64,000 nucleotides of DNA. Source: Pseudomonadota bacterium (GTDB taxonomy: Bacteria; Pseudomonadota; Gammaproteobacteria; Xanthomonadales; Xanthomonadaceae). The notes under the pieces are model-generated. The model was not told the origin of the DNA. It did not search any database and worked only from the letters and a program-made list of their open reading frames with translations. Where the stretch lies: contig JAFEFT010000008.1 of NCBI GenBank assembly GCA_018240435.1, forward strand, positions 53,513-117,512, written 5' to 3'. This document shows positions 7,308 to 14,804 of the stretch, one piece after another (the stretch's first letter is position 1; each line of letters begins with the position of its first letter). The position numbers and the translations under genes are program-made.

Positions 7308-9167
7308 ATGGCAATGGTGACGGCTCGCCGCGCCTTCGTCGCGCTGTGGCTGGCGCTGGCCGTGCTGCGGCTTTGGCTGGCGTGGCGGTTGCCGTTGTTC
7401 AGCGACGAGGCGTGGTACTGGCTGGAAGGTCAGCGCTTGGCGTGGGGCTATTCGGATCTGCCCGGTTCGACGGCGTGGCTGGCACGGCTGGGTACGGCGC
7501 TCGCCGGCGAGCATCCGCTGGCGCTGCGGGCACCGTTTCTGGCGCTGGCGTTCGCGCTGCCGTGGCTGTGCGTGCGTTGCGCACGGCGCTGGTTCGATGC
7601 GCAGGCCGGTTGGCAGGCCGGCATCCTCGCGTTGTTGCTGCCGCTGGGCTCGGTGCTGGGCGTGCTGGCGGTGCCGGATGTGGTGCTGGTGCTGGCCAGC
7701 GTGCTGGCTTTCGATGCGTGTCTGGCGCTGCTGATGAAAGCGAGCACCCGCGCCGCGACGCAGCTGGCGTTGGCATTGGCGCTGGGCGCGCTGTGCCATT
7801 ACCGCTTCGCGATCGCGCTCGCCGGTGGCGCGGTCGGTCTGCTCGCTTCCGCGCAAGGGCGGGCGCTGTTGCGTGATCGCCGGGTGCTGGCGGCGTTGCT
7901 GGTCGGGGCGCTGGCCTGGCTGCCGATCCTCGTGTTCAACGCACAGCAACATGACGCCGGGCTGCGGTTCCAGTTCGTCGATCGCCATCCTTGGCACTTC
8001 CATGCCTATGGCCTGAAGCTGCAACTGCTGCAACCGTTGTTGACCGGCCCGTTGCTGTATGCCGGCCTGCTGTGGACGCTGTGGCAGGCGTGGCGGCGGC
8101 GCGCCGATCCGCGCTGGCGCCTGCTGCTGGGCGCCGCCGGGGTGCCGTTGGCGGTGTTCACCGGGCTGGCGCCGTTCGTCGATATCCAGCGGCTGTCGCT
8201 GCATTGGCTGCTCTCGACCTGGTTGCTGCTGGCGATCGCCGTGCCGGCGTTGCTGCGCGAGCACGGCCATCGTCGCTGGCGCATCGGTATCTGGATCAGC
8301 AACTTCGCGCTATGCGCGGGTCTGTGGGGTCTGGCGCTGCTGGCGACTGCGCCCGTCGGCAGCCCGTGGCTGATGCGGCTGGGACTGCAACCGGCCACCT
8401 TCGCCAGCATCGATGCGGTTGCTGCTGCGGTGCGCGCGCAACGGGCGACGATGCCGGCGAACACGGCGCGCGTCGCCGACGATTTCGAACTCGCCGCCAA
8501 GCTCGCCTTCGCGCTCGGCGAGGGTCGCCATTGGTACAGCCTCGACCATCGTCTCGACGCCAAGCACGGCCGCGCCCTGCAATGGGCGATCTGGGGCCGC
8601 GACGAAGGCGCGCTGGAAGCATTGCGCTCGCGGCCGCTGCTGCTGCTGGTCGACGAAGGCGCGCTGCATCCGCAGGCGCGCGAACCGTGGAATCGCCATC
8701 TGTGCGACCTGTTTCCGGGCTTGCGCTGGGTCGATGAAGTCGCCATCGCCGGCGGTCGCGATGCGGTGTTGATGTACCGCCGCGATCCCGGCGCGACCGG
8801 CGCGTGCGACTATCCGGCGCTGGCGCGGATGCGCCAGCCGGACGCCGGCGCGCACGTCACCGGCAACCTCATCGTGAGCGGCTGGGCGATCGTCGATGGC
8901 ATCGGCGTGGCGCGGGTCGAGGTGCTGCTCGACGGCCGCGTCGCCGCGCTCGCGCATTACGGAGTCGAGGATGTCGAGGTGCGTTCGCAGTGGCCGCAAA
9001 GCGACGACCCGGCGCAGCCGAACGTGGGTTTCAGTGCGCGTCTGGATCTGCGTTCCATCGCGCCCGGCGCGCACACGCTGGCGCTGCGCGTGGTTGCCCG
9101 CGATGGCCGAGCGCGCGTGCTGGAACGCCGTCAGCTATGGGTCGGCGGCGTGCTCAGGGAGCCGTGA
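7308..9167 (+). CDS. GT-39/ArnT-like membrane glycosyltransferase with C-terminal Ig-like domain
   Basis: A 619-residue protein. The first ~350 residues form about ten hydrophobic helices, and the first extracytoplasmic loop has the acidic DE pair in LFSDEAWYWLEGQRLAWGYSD expected for the GT-39 (PMT/ArnT) superfamily, which transfers sugars from polyprenyl-phosphate donors. A soluble region follows (about 370-500), then a domain of roughly 100 residues (GNLIVSGWAIVDGIGVARVE to RVVARDGRARVLERRQLWV) that looks like an Ig-like beta sandwich. The acceptor is unknown. Its end overlaps the convergent yceF gene by 14 bases. Two ATGs (7308 and 7314) are possible starts. Confidence 0.82.
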   Translation: MAMVTARRAFVALWLALAVLRLWLAWRLPLFSDEAWYWLEGQRLAWGYSDLPGSTAWLARLGTALAGEHPLALRAPFLALAFALPWLCVRCARRWFDAQAGWQAGILALLLPLGSVLGVLAVPDVVLVLASVLAFDACLALLMKASTRAATQLALALALGALCHYRFAIALAGGAVGLLASAQGRALLRDRRVLAALLVGALAWLPILVFNAQQHDAGLRFQFVDRHPWHFHAYGLKLQLLQPLLTGPLLYAGLLWTLWQAWRRRADPRWRLLLGAAGVPLAVFTGLAPFVDIQRLSLHWLLSTWLLLAIAVPALLREHGHRRWRIGIWISNFALCAGLWGLALLATAPVGSPWLMRLGLQPATFASIDAVAAAVRAQRATMPANTARVADDFELAAKLAFALGEGRHWYSLDHRLDAKHGRALQWAIWGRDEGALEALRSRPLLLLVDEGALHPQAREPWNRHLCDLFPGLRWVDEVAIAGGRDAVLMYRRDPGATGACDYPALARMRQPDAGAHVTGNLIVSGWAIVDGIGVARVEVLLDGRVAALAHYGVEDVEVRSQWPQSDDPAQPNVGFSARLDLRSIAPGAHTLALRVVARDGRARVLERRQLWVGGVLREP

Positions 9168-9747
9168 AGCCGGCCGTGCGCAGCAGCCGCGCCAGCGCGA
9201 TCAGCGGCAGTCCGATCAGCGCGGTCGGGTCGTTGCTTTCGATCGCCTCGAACAAGGCGATGCCCAGCCCTTCGGATTTGAAGCTGCCGGCGCAGTCGTA
9301 CGGCTGCTCGTGGCGCAGGTAGCGCTCGATCGTTGCGTCATCGAGCGTGCGGAAGCGGACGATGGTGAGGTCGCGATGCGACAGCGTCGTCGCGCTGGCG
9401 ACATGGTGCAGGCACAGTGCGGTGTGGAATTGCAGCGTCCGGCCGGAGGCGGCGCGCAGTTGTGCGACCGCGCCGGCATGATCGCCGGGTTTGCCCAACG
9501 CCAGGCCCTCGCGTTCGGCGACCTGGTCGGAGCCGATCACCCACGCCTGCGGCTGCTGCCGCGCCACCGCCTGCGCCTTGGCCTGCGCCAGCCGCGCGGC
9601 CAGCGCGGCCGGTGGTTCGTGACCGATCCGGGATTCGTCGACGTTCGGCGCGACGCTGGTGAAGGGCAGGGCGAGGCGATCGAGCAACTGCCGTCGATAG
9701 CGCGAGGTCGAGGCCAGCACCAGTGCCGGGATGGTGGTTTCAACCAT
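9154..9747 (-). CDS. yceF: Maf/YceF-type nucleoside triphosphate pyrophosphatase
   Basis: A 197-residue Maf protein with the N-terminal LASTSRYRRQLL, then NVDESR, GSDQVA and the C-terminal DCAGSFKSEGLGIALFEAIESNDPTALIGLPL block. GSDQ and the CAGSFKSEGLG sequence mark the YceF subgroup, which hydrolyses 7-methyl-GTP, rather than the classic Maf/YhdE subgroup. As in E. coli, it is located close to yceD-rpmF, although here it is on the opposite strand. The start overlaps the upstream membrane-protein gene by 8 bases. Confidence 0.93.
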   Translation of the reverse strand: MVETTIPALVLASTSRYRRQLLDRLALPFTSVAPNVDESRIGHEPPAALAARLAQAKAQAVARQQPQAWVIGSDQVAEREGLALGKPGDHAGAVAQLRAASGRTLQFHTALCLHHVASATTLSHRDLTIVRFRTLDDATIERYLRHEQPYDCAGSFKSEGLGIALFEAIESNDPTALIGLPLIALARLLRTAGFTAP

Positions 9748-10231
9748 TGCCGCGACGCAGGGTGGATGGCTCGCGACCGGCCGCGACCAGCGCCGGGCCG
9801 GTGGCCGAATCGAGCTCGGCGCCGGCGTCGTCGAGCCGCGCCAGTTCGGCGGTGATGCGCTCGCGCGCCCTGGCCAGCGCCGCTGCCGCCTCGTCGAGCG
9901 TGGCCTGGCTGGCCGTGGCGACGTTCTGCTGCAACCACATTCGGTGCTGCAGCAGGTCGCGAAAACCCGCCTGCACGCGCTCGTCGGAATCGAGCGAGGC
10001 GCGCGCGTCGGCGGCGATGTCGGCTGGCACCCGCCCGACCACGTGCTGCATCGCGCCCATCCGCTCGCGCGTGCGCCGCAGCAGGGTTTCCATCGCATCG
10101 GCATCGTCCATGATGCGCGTGAGCGTGCGCTGGCGCCGCCGCGCGCGGGCAGCCGAGCGCAGCACCAGCGCAATCGCGAGGGCGATCGCGAGCGCGGTCA
10201 CGGTGATGAAGATCGCATGCGCGGGAGGCAT
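9740..10231 (-). CDS. Single-pass membrane protein with coiled coil, unknown function
   Basis: A 163-residue protein beginning MPPAHAIFITVTALAIALAI: one N-terminal membrane helix (about residues 5-24), a basic stop-transfer stretch (RSAARARRRQR), then a long charged helical region with few turn formers that is likely a coiled coil. No enzymatic motif is visible. It ends 8 bases inside yceF and lies divergent from the yceD promoter, so it is probably co-transcribed with yceF. The frame extends upstream without a better start; the chosen ATG places the membrane helix at the N terminus. Confidence 0.65.
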   Translation of the reverse strand: MPPAHAIFITVTALAIALAIALVLRSAARARRRQRTLTRIMDDADAMETLLRRTRERMGAMQHVVGRVPADIAADARASLDSDERVQAGFRDLLQHRMWLQQNVATASQATLDEAAAALARARERITAELARLDDAGAELDSATGPALVAAGREPSTLRRGNG

Positions 10232-10333
10232 CGGCGGCAGTCTGCACCAGCGCGCAACCACGCTGCAATCGTCGGCCACGGCGATGGCCTGCACCACGGG
10301 TTTGCCGCAGGTTCGCATGCAGCAGGTTTGCAA

Positions 10334-10362
10334 TTGACCATGCCGATGCCGGCCCGTATCAT
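10334..10362 (+). promoter_or_regulatory. Sigma-70 promoter for yceD-rpmF-fabH
   Basis: TTGACC (10334-10339) and TATCAT (10357-10362) are separated by 17 bases. The expected transcription start near 10368-10369 is only about three bases before the yceD ATG at 10372, so the transcript would have almost no leader. Confidence 0.72.
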
Positions 10363-10371
10363 TGTCGGCTT

Positions 10372-10908
10372 ATGTCCGCCGGCCTGCCCGAAACACTGGA
10401 TGCTTGGCGCGCGTTGGCGGCCGGGCGTTCGTTCACCGGCAAAGTGCCGCTGCGAGCCATGCCGCGCCTGTGCGAGGCGCTGCAGGAGCCCGACGGCGAT
10501 TGCGAATACGCGTTGAGCTTCGGGCGCGGGGCGCTGAATCTGGCCCACGTCGAGATCGCCGCGCAGGCGCGCTTGCCGTTGCTGTGCCAGCGCAGCCTGC
10601 AGCGCTTCCTGCTGCCGGTGGCGGTCGCGCAGAAGCTGGCGCTGTTGTCCAGCGAGGGTCAGGAAGCGTCGCTGCCGGAAGGCTACGAAGCCCTGCTGCT
10701 CGCTGCCGACGGCCTCGTCCGGCCACTGGATCTGATCGAGGATGAATTGATCCTCGCGCTGCCGGTGGTGGCGATCGACGTCGCCGCCGCGCCGCTGGAT
10801 GCGGGCGTGATGGTGGCGGCCGATGCCGGTGCGGCGACGGACACCCGCGAAAATCCGTTCGCCGTGTTGGCGAACATCAAGCACCACAAGCAACGCGATC
10901 CGTCGTGA
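10372..10908 (+). CDS. yceD: YceD/DUF177 family protein (23S rRNA accumulation protein)
   Basis: A 178-residue DUF177 protein. The central [18 protein letters not shown] replaces the usual C..C-R-C-L segment, and an acidic region ([17 protein letters not shown]) leads to the conserved ending [13 protein letters not shown]177 members are required for normal 23S rRNA accumulation and are almost always encoded immediately before rpmF, as here (31-base gap). It starts right behind the promoter at 10334-10362 and has little room for a ribosome-binding site. Confidence 0.9.
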   Translation: MSAGLPETLDAWRALAAGRSFTGKVPLRAMPRLCEALQEPDGDCEYALSFGRGALNLAHVEIAAQARLPLLCQRSLQRFLLPVAVAQKLALLSSEGQEASLPEGYEALLLAADGLVRPLDLIEDELILALPVVAIDVAAAPLDAGVMVAADAGAATDTRENPFAVLANIKHHKQRDPS

Positions 10909-10939
10909 ACGGCGGCTCGCAACCCCTCGGAGATCGATC

Positions 10940-11134
10940 ATGGCCGTCCAGAAATCCCGCGTTTCCCCGTCCCGCAAGGGCATGCGCCAGGCGCACGATG
11001 CGCTCGCCAGCAAGCAGCTTTCGACCGACAAGACCAGCGGCGAGACGCACATCCGCCACCACGTCACCAAGGACGGCTACTATCGCGGCCGGCAGGTGAT
11101 CGCGCCCAAGCAGGCGATCGAAGTCGACGACTGA
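10940..11134 (+). CDS. rpmF: 50S ribosomal protein L32
   Basis: A 64-residue basic protein starting [20 protein letters not shown], the invariant L32 beginning, with the [21 protein letters not shown] centre. The form lacks the zinc-binding cysteines found in some other bacterial L32 proteins, which is normal for gammaproteobacteria. It sits between yceD and fabH in the usual order, linking ribosome and fatty-acid synthesis genes. Confidence 0.97.
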   Translation: MAVQKSRVSPSRKGMRQAHDALASKQLSTDKTSGETHIRHHVTKDGYYRGRQVIAPKQAIEVDD

Positions 11135-11249
11135 GCGGCACCGCCGCCGTCCGCCCGGATGCGGACGGCGACGAGGGTATCGCGATGACCGCTGCGCGGC
11201 AGGCGCGTTCGCGCCGGCCGTGGACGCTGGGTTCGGCAAGGAGGACGTG

Positions 11250-12239
11250 GTGACGCAATCGGCTCGGCGCATCTTTGCGCGCATCGCCGGCACCGGCAGC
11301 TATCTGCCCGACAAGGTGCTGAGCAACGACGATCTGGCGAAGACGATCGACACCAGCGACGAGTGGATCCGAACCCGCACCGGCATCCGCGAGCGACGCG
11401 TGGCCGCCGACGGCCAGACCACCAGCGACCTGGCCTTCGAGGCCGGGCGACGGGCACTGGAAGCCGCTGGCGTGACCGCGAGCGACGTGCAACTGCTGAT
11501 CGTCGGCACCACCACGCCCGATTTGATCTTCCCGTCCACCGCCTGCCTCGTGCAGCACAAGCTCGGCGCCAACGGCTGCATGGCCTTCGACGTCAATGCC
11601 GCCTGCTCGGGCTTCATGTACGCGCTGGCGATCGCCGACCAGTTCATCCGCGCCGGCAACGTGCGCACGGCGCTGGTGATCGGCGCCGAAACGCTCACCC
11701 GCATGCTCGACTGGTCCGACCGCGGCACCTGCGTGCTGTTCGGCGATGGCGCTGGCGCGGTGGTACTCAAGGCCGACGACGAGACCGGCATCATCTCCAC
11801 CCACATGCACGCCGACGGTGCCCACAAGGAACTGTTGTGGAACCCGGTGGGCGTCTCGGCCGGCTTCCGGCCCGAGCAGCACAACGCCGGCGTGCGCGTG
11901 CTGATGAGCGGCAACGAGGTGTTCAAGGTCGCGGTCAAGACCCTCGATGCGGTGGTCGAGGAAGCGCTGGCGGCCAACGATCTGCCACGCAGCGCGATCG
12001 ACTGGCTGATCCCGCACCAGGCCAACCTGCGCATCATCCAGGCCACCGCCAAGCGGCTGGAGATGCCGATGGAGCGGGTGATCGTCACCGTCGATCGCCA
12101 CGGCAACACGTCCTCGGGCTCGGTGCCGCTGGCGCTGGACGAGGCGGTGCGCTCGGGCAAGGTCCAGCGCGGGCAATTGCTGCTGCTCGAAGCCTTCGGC
12201 GGCGGCTTCACCTGGGGCTCGGCGCTGCTGCGGTATTGA
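11250..12239 (+). CDS. fabH: 3-oxoacyl-ACP synthase III (FabH)
   Basis: About 329 residues, the normal FabH length. It condenses acetyl-CoA with malonyl-ACP to start fatty-acid synthesis. The catalytic triad is visible: Cys in [13 protein letters not shown], His in [10 protein letters not shown] and Asn in HGNTSSGS. An upstream GTG at 11220 is in frame, but an AAGGAGG Shine-Dalgarno sequence at 11238-11244 lies five bases before the GTG at 11250, so that GTG is taken as the start. It is the last gene of the yceD-rpmF-fabH block; fabD is not adjacent. Confidence 0.95.
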   Translation: MTQSARRIFARIAGTGSYLPDKVLSNDDLAKTIDTSDEWIRTRTGIRERRVAADGQTTSDLAFEAGRRALEAAGVTASDVQLLIVGTTTPDLIFPSTACLVQHKLGANGCMAFDVNAACSGFMYALAIADQFIRAGNVRTALVIGAETLTRMLDWSDRGTCVLFGDGAGAVVLKADDETGIISTHMHADGAHKELLWNPVGVSAGFRPEQHNAGVRVLMSGNEVFKVAVKTLDAVVEEALAANDLPRSAIDWLIPHQANLRIIQATAKRLEMPMERVIVTVDRHGNTSSGSVPLALDEAVRSGKVQRGQLLLLEAFGGGFTWGSALLRY

Positions 12240-12263
12240 ATTGGAGGATGCCGCCCGCCGGCA

Positions 12264-12821
12264 TCAATCGTCGCGATCGGCGCGCAGCAACGACAGTTCG
12301 TGGATCACCCGCTGCGGGTGATCCTGTTCGGCCTGGGTGCGAAAGCCGAAGGCGCGGACCAGATCGTTCAGGCGCACGTTCTCGGCATAGGCGTGCAGGT
12401 ACAGGCGGCGTTGCCCGCGATTGCGCGCCGAGGCGATCAAGCGGCCGAGCAGAAAAGTGCCCAGACCCTTGTCCTGCCATTCGTCGGCGACCACCAGCGT
12501 GCAGACGAAACCGCCATCGCCGTCACGCTCGCCGCGGCCGATGGCGACGATCTTCTCGCGTGAATCCTCCTTGACGATCGCCGCGTAGGCGATGCCGGCC
12601 TTGCGGTCGATATCGACGAGCTGTTCGAGTTGGGCGCCGCCGATGCCATCGGTCGAACGCATGAAGCGGTGGCGGCGACTTTCCGACGAAAGCGCGGCCA
12701 GAAAGGCGCGTTTGGCATCGCGATCGGTTCGCGCAAGCGGCCTCACCACCACCCGGCTGCGATCGAGCAGGGTCTTGCTCCAGCGCGGAAAGGCGCCGCG
12801 CGCGGCGGGTTCGGCAGGCAT
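12264..12821 (-). CDS. GNAT family N-acetyltransferase
   Basis: A 185-residue protein with a GNAT fold signature. The acetyl-CoA-binding loop is seen in CTLVVADEWQDKGLGTFLLG (Q/R-x-x-G-x-G/A type, DKGLGTFL), followed by LIASARNRGQRRLYLHAYAENVRLNDLVRAFGF. The N-terminal part (VRPLARTDRDAKRAFLAALSSESRRHRFM) resembles the acetyltransferase domain of Pat/YfiQ proteins, suggesting a protein substrate, though this stand-alone form cannot be assigned. It converges with fabH with 24 bases between the stops. Confidence 0.85.
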   Translation of the reverse strand: MPAEPAARGAFPRWSKTLLDRSRVVVRPLARTDRDAKRAFLAALSSESRRHRFMRSTDGIGGAQLEQLVDIDRKAGIAYAAIVKEDSREKIVAIGRGERDGDGGFVCTLVVADEWQDKGLGTFLLGRLIASARNRGQRRLYLHAYAENVRLNDLVRAFGFRTQAEQDHPQRVIHELSLLRADRDD

Positions 12822-12927
12822 GACGGATCTCCGGCAGTGGTGATCGAGAGCTTACCGACGTTGCCGCGCGGATGCGCGGTCGCCGCTGCCGCGAGAGGCG
12901 CAGCGCGCAGGGCCGGCAACGCGACAT

Positions 12928-13827
12928 TCAACCGGCGGCGGCGAGCAGCGGCTGGTCGATCCACGGCGCGATCGCACGATGGACCGCCTGCCGCGTCGCC
13001 GCGACGGCTGCGGTTTCACCGCCCGCCCGGGTGCGCGGCGCCAGCGCATCGCTGGCGCCGTTGGCGAGCAGTGCCAGGCGCGGATGCGATTCGATCGCCG
13101 TCAACCCGGCGTGGCGGGTGCCGGCGCGCCCGATCTGTGCCACCAGCGCCGGTGGCGATCCGCGCGCGCGCAGGCGATCCAGCCGCGCCGCCGAGGCCGG
13201 CTCGCCACCGCGCTCGATCACCAGCTCGGCCATGCCTTGCAAGGTGCCGTGATCGAGCAGGGCGCCCAGCCGTGCGGCGAATTCCGGTGCGCCGGTATCG
13301 TGGTAATCGCGACCGAGCCGGGTCAGCGCATCGGCGAAGCCGATCAGGCCGATCCGCAGATTGCCGGCGCCCGCCCATCCGCCACGCGCGGCCAACAGGG
13401 CGTCGTCGAGCAGGCGCACCGCCAGCGCGGCGGTGTCGATGAATCGGTCCTCGTCCAACCGCGCCTGCGCGGTGCCCGGGGCGACGACGAAAGCGGCGAC
13501 GTTGAGCAGTGCGCACGGCGCCTGCAGGGCGGCGATCGACGCACCGGCGCCGGCGCCGATCAGCAGGCGTTCGTCGGGCACCAGCTGCCAGCGGCTGAAA
13601 GCGTCGAGGTAACGGCGGACCCAGTGCGCATGGGCGCCATCGTGCGGCGCGACCGCCTGCGCCACTCGCGACCAGGTGGCATCGATGGTGCGATCGTGCA
13701 GGCAGTCGAGCTCGCGCCAGCGGAACCATTGGTCCCAGGCATCGACGGCAGCCGGATGGGTGAAGCGGGTCGTGCGCACGAACGTGATCCACTCGCGATG
13801 GGCCTTGCGACGGGGTGATGTTCGCAA
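12928..13827 (-). CDS. Short ribonucleotide-reductase-like protein, probably non-catalytic
   Basis: Up to 299 residues. Two segments resemble the large subunit of class I/II ribonucleotide reductase: ATWSRVAQAVAPHD near the N terminus, and a block running from CALLNVAAFV through FIDTAALAVRLLDD to NLRIGLIGFADALTRLGRDY, which parallels the CNLGSINL, LAVRFLDNVID and RIGLGVMGLADAL regions of class II enzymes. The N-P-C-G-E catalytic motif expected just before the CNLGS-like segment is not present (the position reads GAGAGAS), and the protein is less than half normal size, so catalysis is unlikely. No ATG is available: the longest frame begins with TTG at 13827, and a GTG at 13779 is an alternative. 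It is divergent from the Fnr-like regulator. The family assignment is inference from motif reading. Confidence 0.6.
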   Translation of the reverse strand: MRTSPRRKAHREWITFVRTTRFTHPAAVDAWDQWFRWRELDCLHDRTIDATWSRVAQAVAPHDGAHAHWVRRYLDAFSRWQLVPDERLLIGAGAGASIAALQAPCALLNVAAFVVAPGTAQARLDEDRFIDTAALAVRLLDDALLAARGGWAGAGNLRIGLIGFADALTRLGRDYHDTGAPEFAARLGALLDHGTLQGMAELVIERGGEPASAARLDRLRARGSPPALVAQIGRAGTRHAGLTAIESHPRLALLANGASDALAPRTRAGGETAAVAATRQAVHRAIAPWIDQPLLAAAG

Positions 13828-13844
13828 CTGCCCCGACGCGGGCG

Positions 13845-13858
13845 TTGACGACCGTCAA
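13845..13858. promoter_or_regulatory. Palindrome TTGACGACCGTCAA, candidate Fnr-family operator
   Basis: Perfect inverted hexamers TTGACG and CGTCAA separated by two bases. The spacing of the TTGAC and GTCAA half-sites (four bases) equals that of the FNR consensus TTGAT-N4-ATCAA, with one symmetric change per half. It lies in the 167-base region between the reductase-like gene (minus) and the Fnr-like regulator (plus), about 18 bases upstream of the former. Confidence 0.55.
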
Positions 13859-13994
13859 AAAAATGGTCGATGCGGAGCCGTCGCCATCGGCGCCTCGTTA
13901 CCAATCGTTACAGATCGTTGCCGCCGGATCATCGTCGGGCGTGCGCGGACGACTACGCTGCGCGCACGATCCCTGATGCGGAGACAGGCCTGCC

Positions 13995-14711
13995 ATGCTG
14001 GACGTCCACCCCGCCCACGACGATCCACTCCAGCCACTGCTGGACGAGGATCGGCAACGCCCCGGCGCATTGCCGGCCACGCCCGATCTGGAGGCGCTGA
14101 TCGCCGGGTTGCCGCTGCGCCGGCGCAAGCTCAAGGCGCGCGAGTATCTGTTCCGCGCCGGCGAGTCGCGGCATGCGCTGTATCTGATCCATGCCGGGTT
14201 CTTCAAGACGTCGGTCGCCAGCGAGGATGGCCGCGAGAAGATCACCGGCTTTCGCCTGCGCGGCGATCTGCTGGGCCTGGACGGGCTGGGCATGTCCAGC
14301 CACGCCTGCGACGCGATCGCCCTGGATGTCGGCGAGGTGTGGGAGATTCCCAATGGCGTCCTGCGCGATCGCCTGCCGCAATTCCAGGAACGGCTGACGG
14401 CGGCGCTGGCTGCCGAAATCCGTCGCGACTGGCGCTGGATGCTGGCGATGGGCACGCTGGGCGCCGAGCAGCGCGTGGTCACCTTCCTGCTCGATTTTGC
14501 CGAGCGCATGCAGTCGCTGGGTTTCAGCTCGACCCACCTGATGCTGCGCATGACCCGCGCCGAACTGGGCAATTTCCTGTCGCTCAAGCTCGAAACCGTC
14601 ACCCGCGCGCTGTCGCATCTGCAGGCCTGCGGCATGCTCGCCGTCGACGGACGGCAGATTTGCATCCGCGATACCGCCGGCTTGCGGGCGATGGTCGGCG
14701 AGCCAGCCTGA
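13995..14711 (+). CDS. Crp/Fnr family regulator lacking the Fe-S cluster cysteines
   Basis: A 238-residue protein. An N-terminal cyclic-nucleotide-like beta barrel (KAREYLFRAGESRHALYLIHAG, then GREKITGFRLRGDLLGLDGLG) is followed by a dimerisation helix and a winged helix-turn-helix, RMTRAELGNFLSLKLETVTRALSHLQ. The sequence is close to FNR (ITGF.L.GDL.G.D..G; MTR..LGN.L.L..ETV.R), but the three N-terminal cysteines are absent and the position of FNR Cys122 is Trp (VWEIPNG), so it cannot hold the classic [4Fe-4S] cluster. The DNA-contact Glu and Arg of the recognition helix (E-T-V-T-R) are kept, so an FNR-like site is expected. Its ligand is unknown. Confidence 0.85.
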   Translation: MLDVHPAHDDPLQPLLDEDRQRPGALPATPDLEALIAGLPLRRRKLKAREYLFRAGESRHALYLIHAGFFKTSVASEDGREKITGFRLRGDLLGLDGLGMSSHACDAIALDVGEVWEIPNGVLRDRLPQFQERLTAALAAEIRRDWRWMLAMGTLGAEQRVVTFLLDFAERMQSLGFSSTHLMLRMTRAELGNFLSLKLETVTRALSHLQACGMLAVDGRQICIRDTAGLRAMVGEPA

Positions 14712-14804
14712 GCGGCAACGCTCGCAACTGATCGCCGCAGATGCGCCCCGGCGCGAGCGCGTGGCATCGTGCCGGGCTGCTGTCGACTCGTCGCTGCAGC
14801 TGGC

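Noticed and set aside
6958-7314. N-terminal extension of MoxR by 119 codons
   Set aside because: The extension is the translated heptamer array (repeating PDSR) and lacks conservation; the internal ATG fits the family.
12247-12265. Terminator between fabH and the acetyltransferase gene (GATGCCG / CGGCATC)
   Set aside because: Seven-base stem without U-tract that overlaps the acetyltransferase stop; too weak to call.
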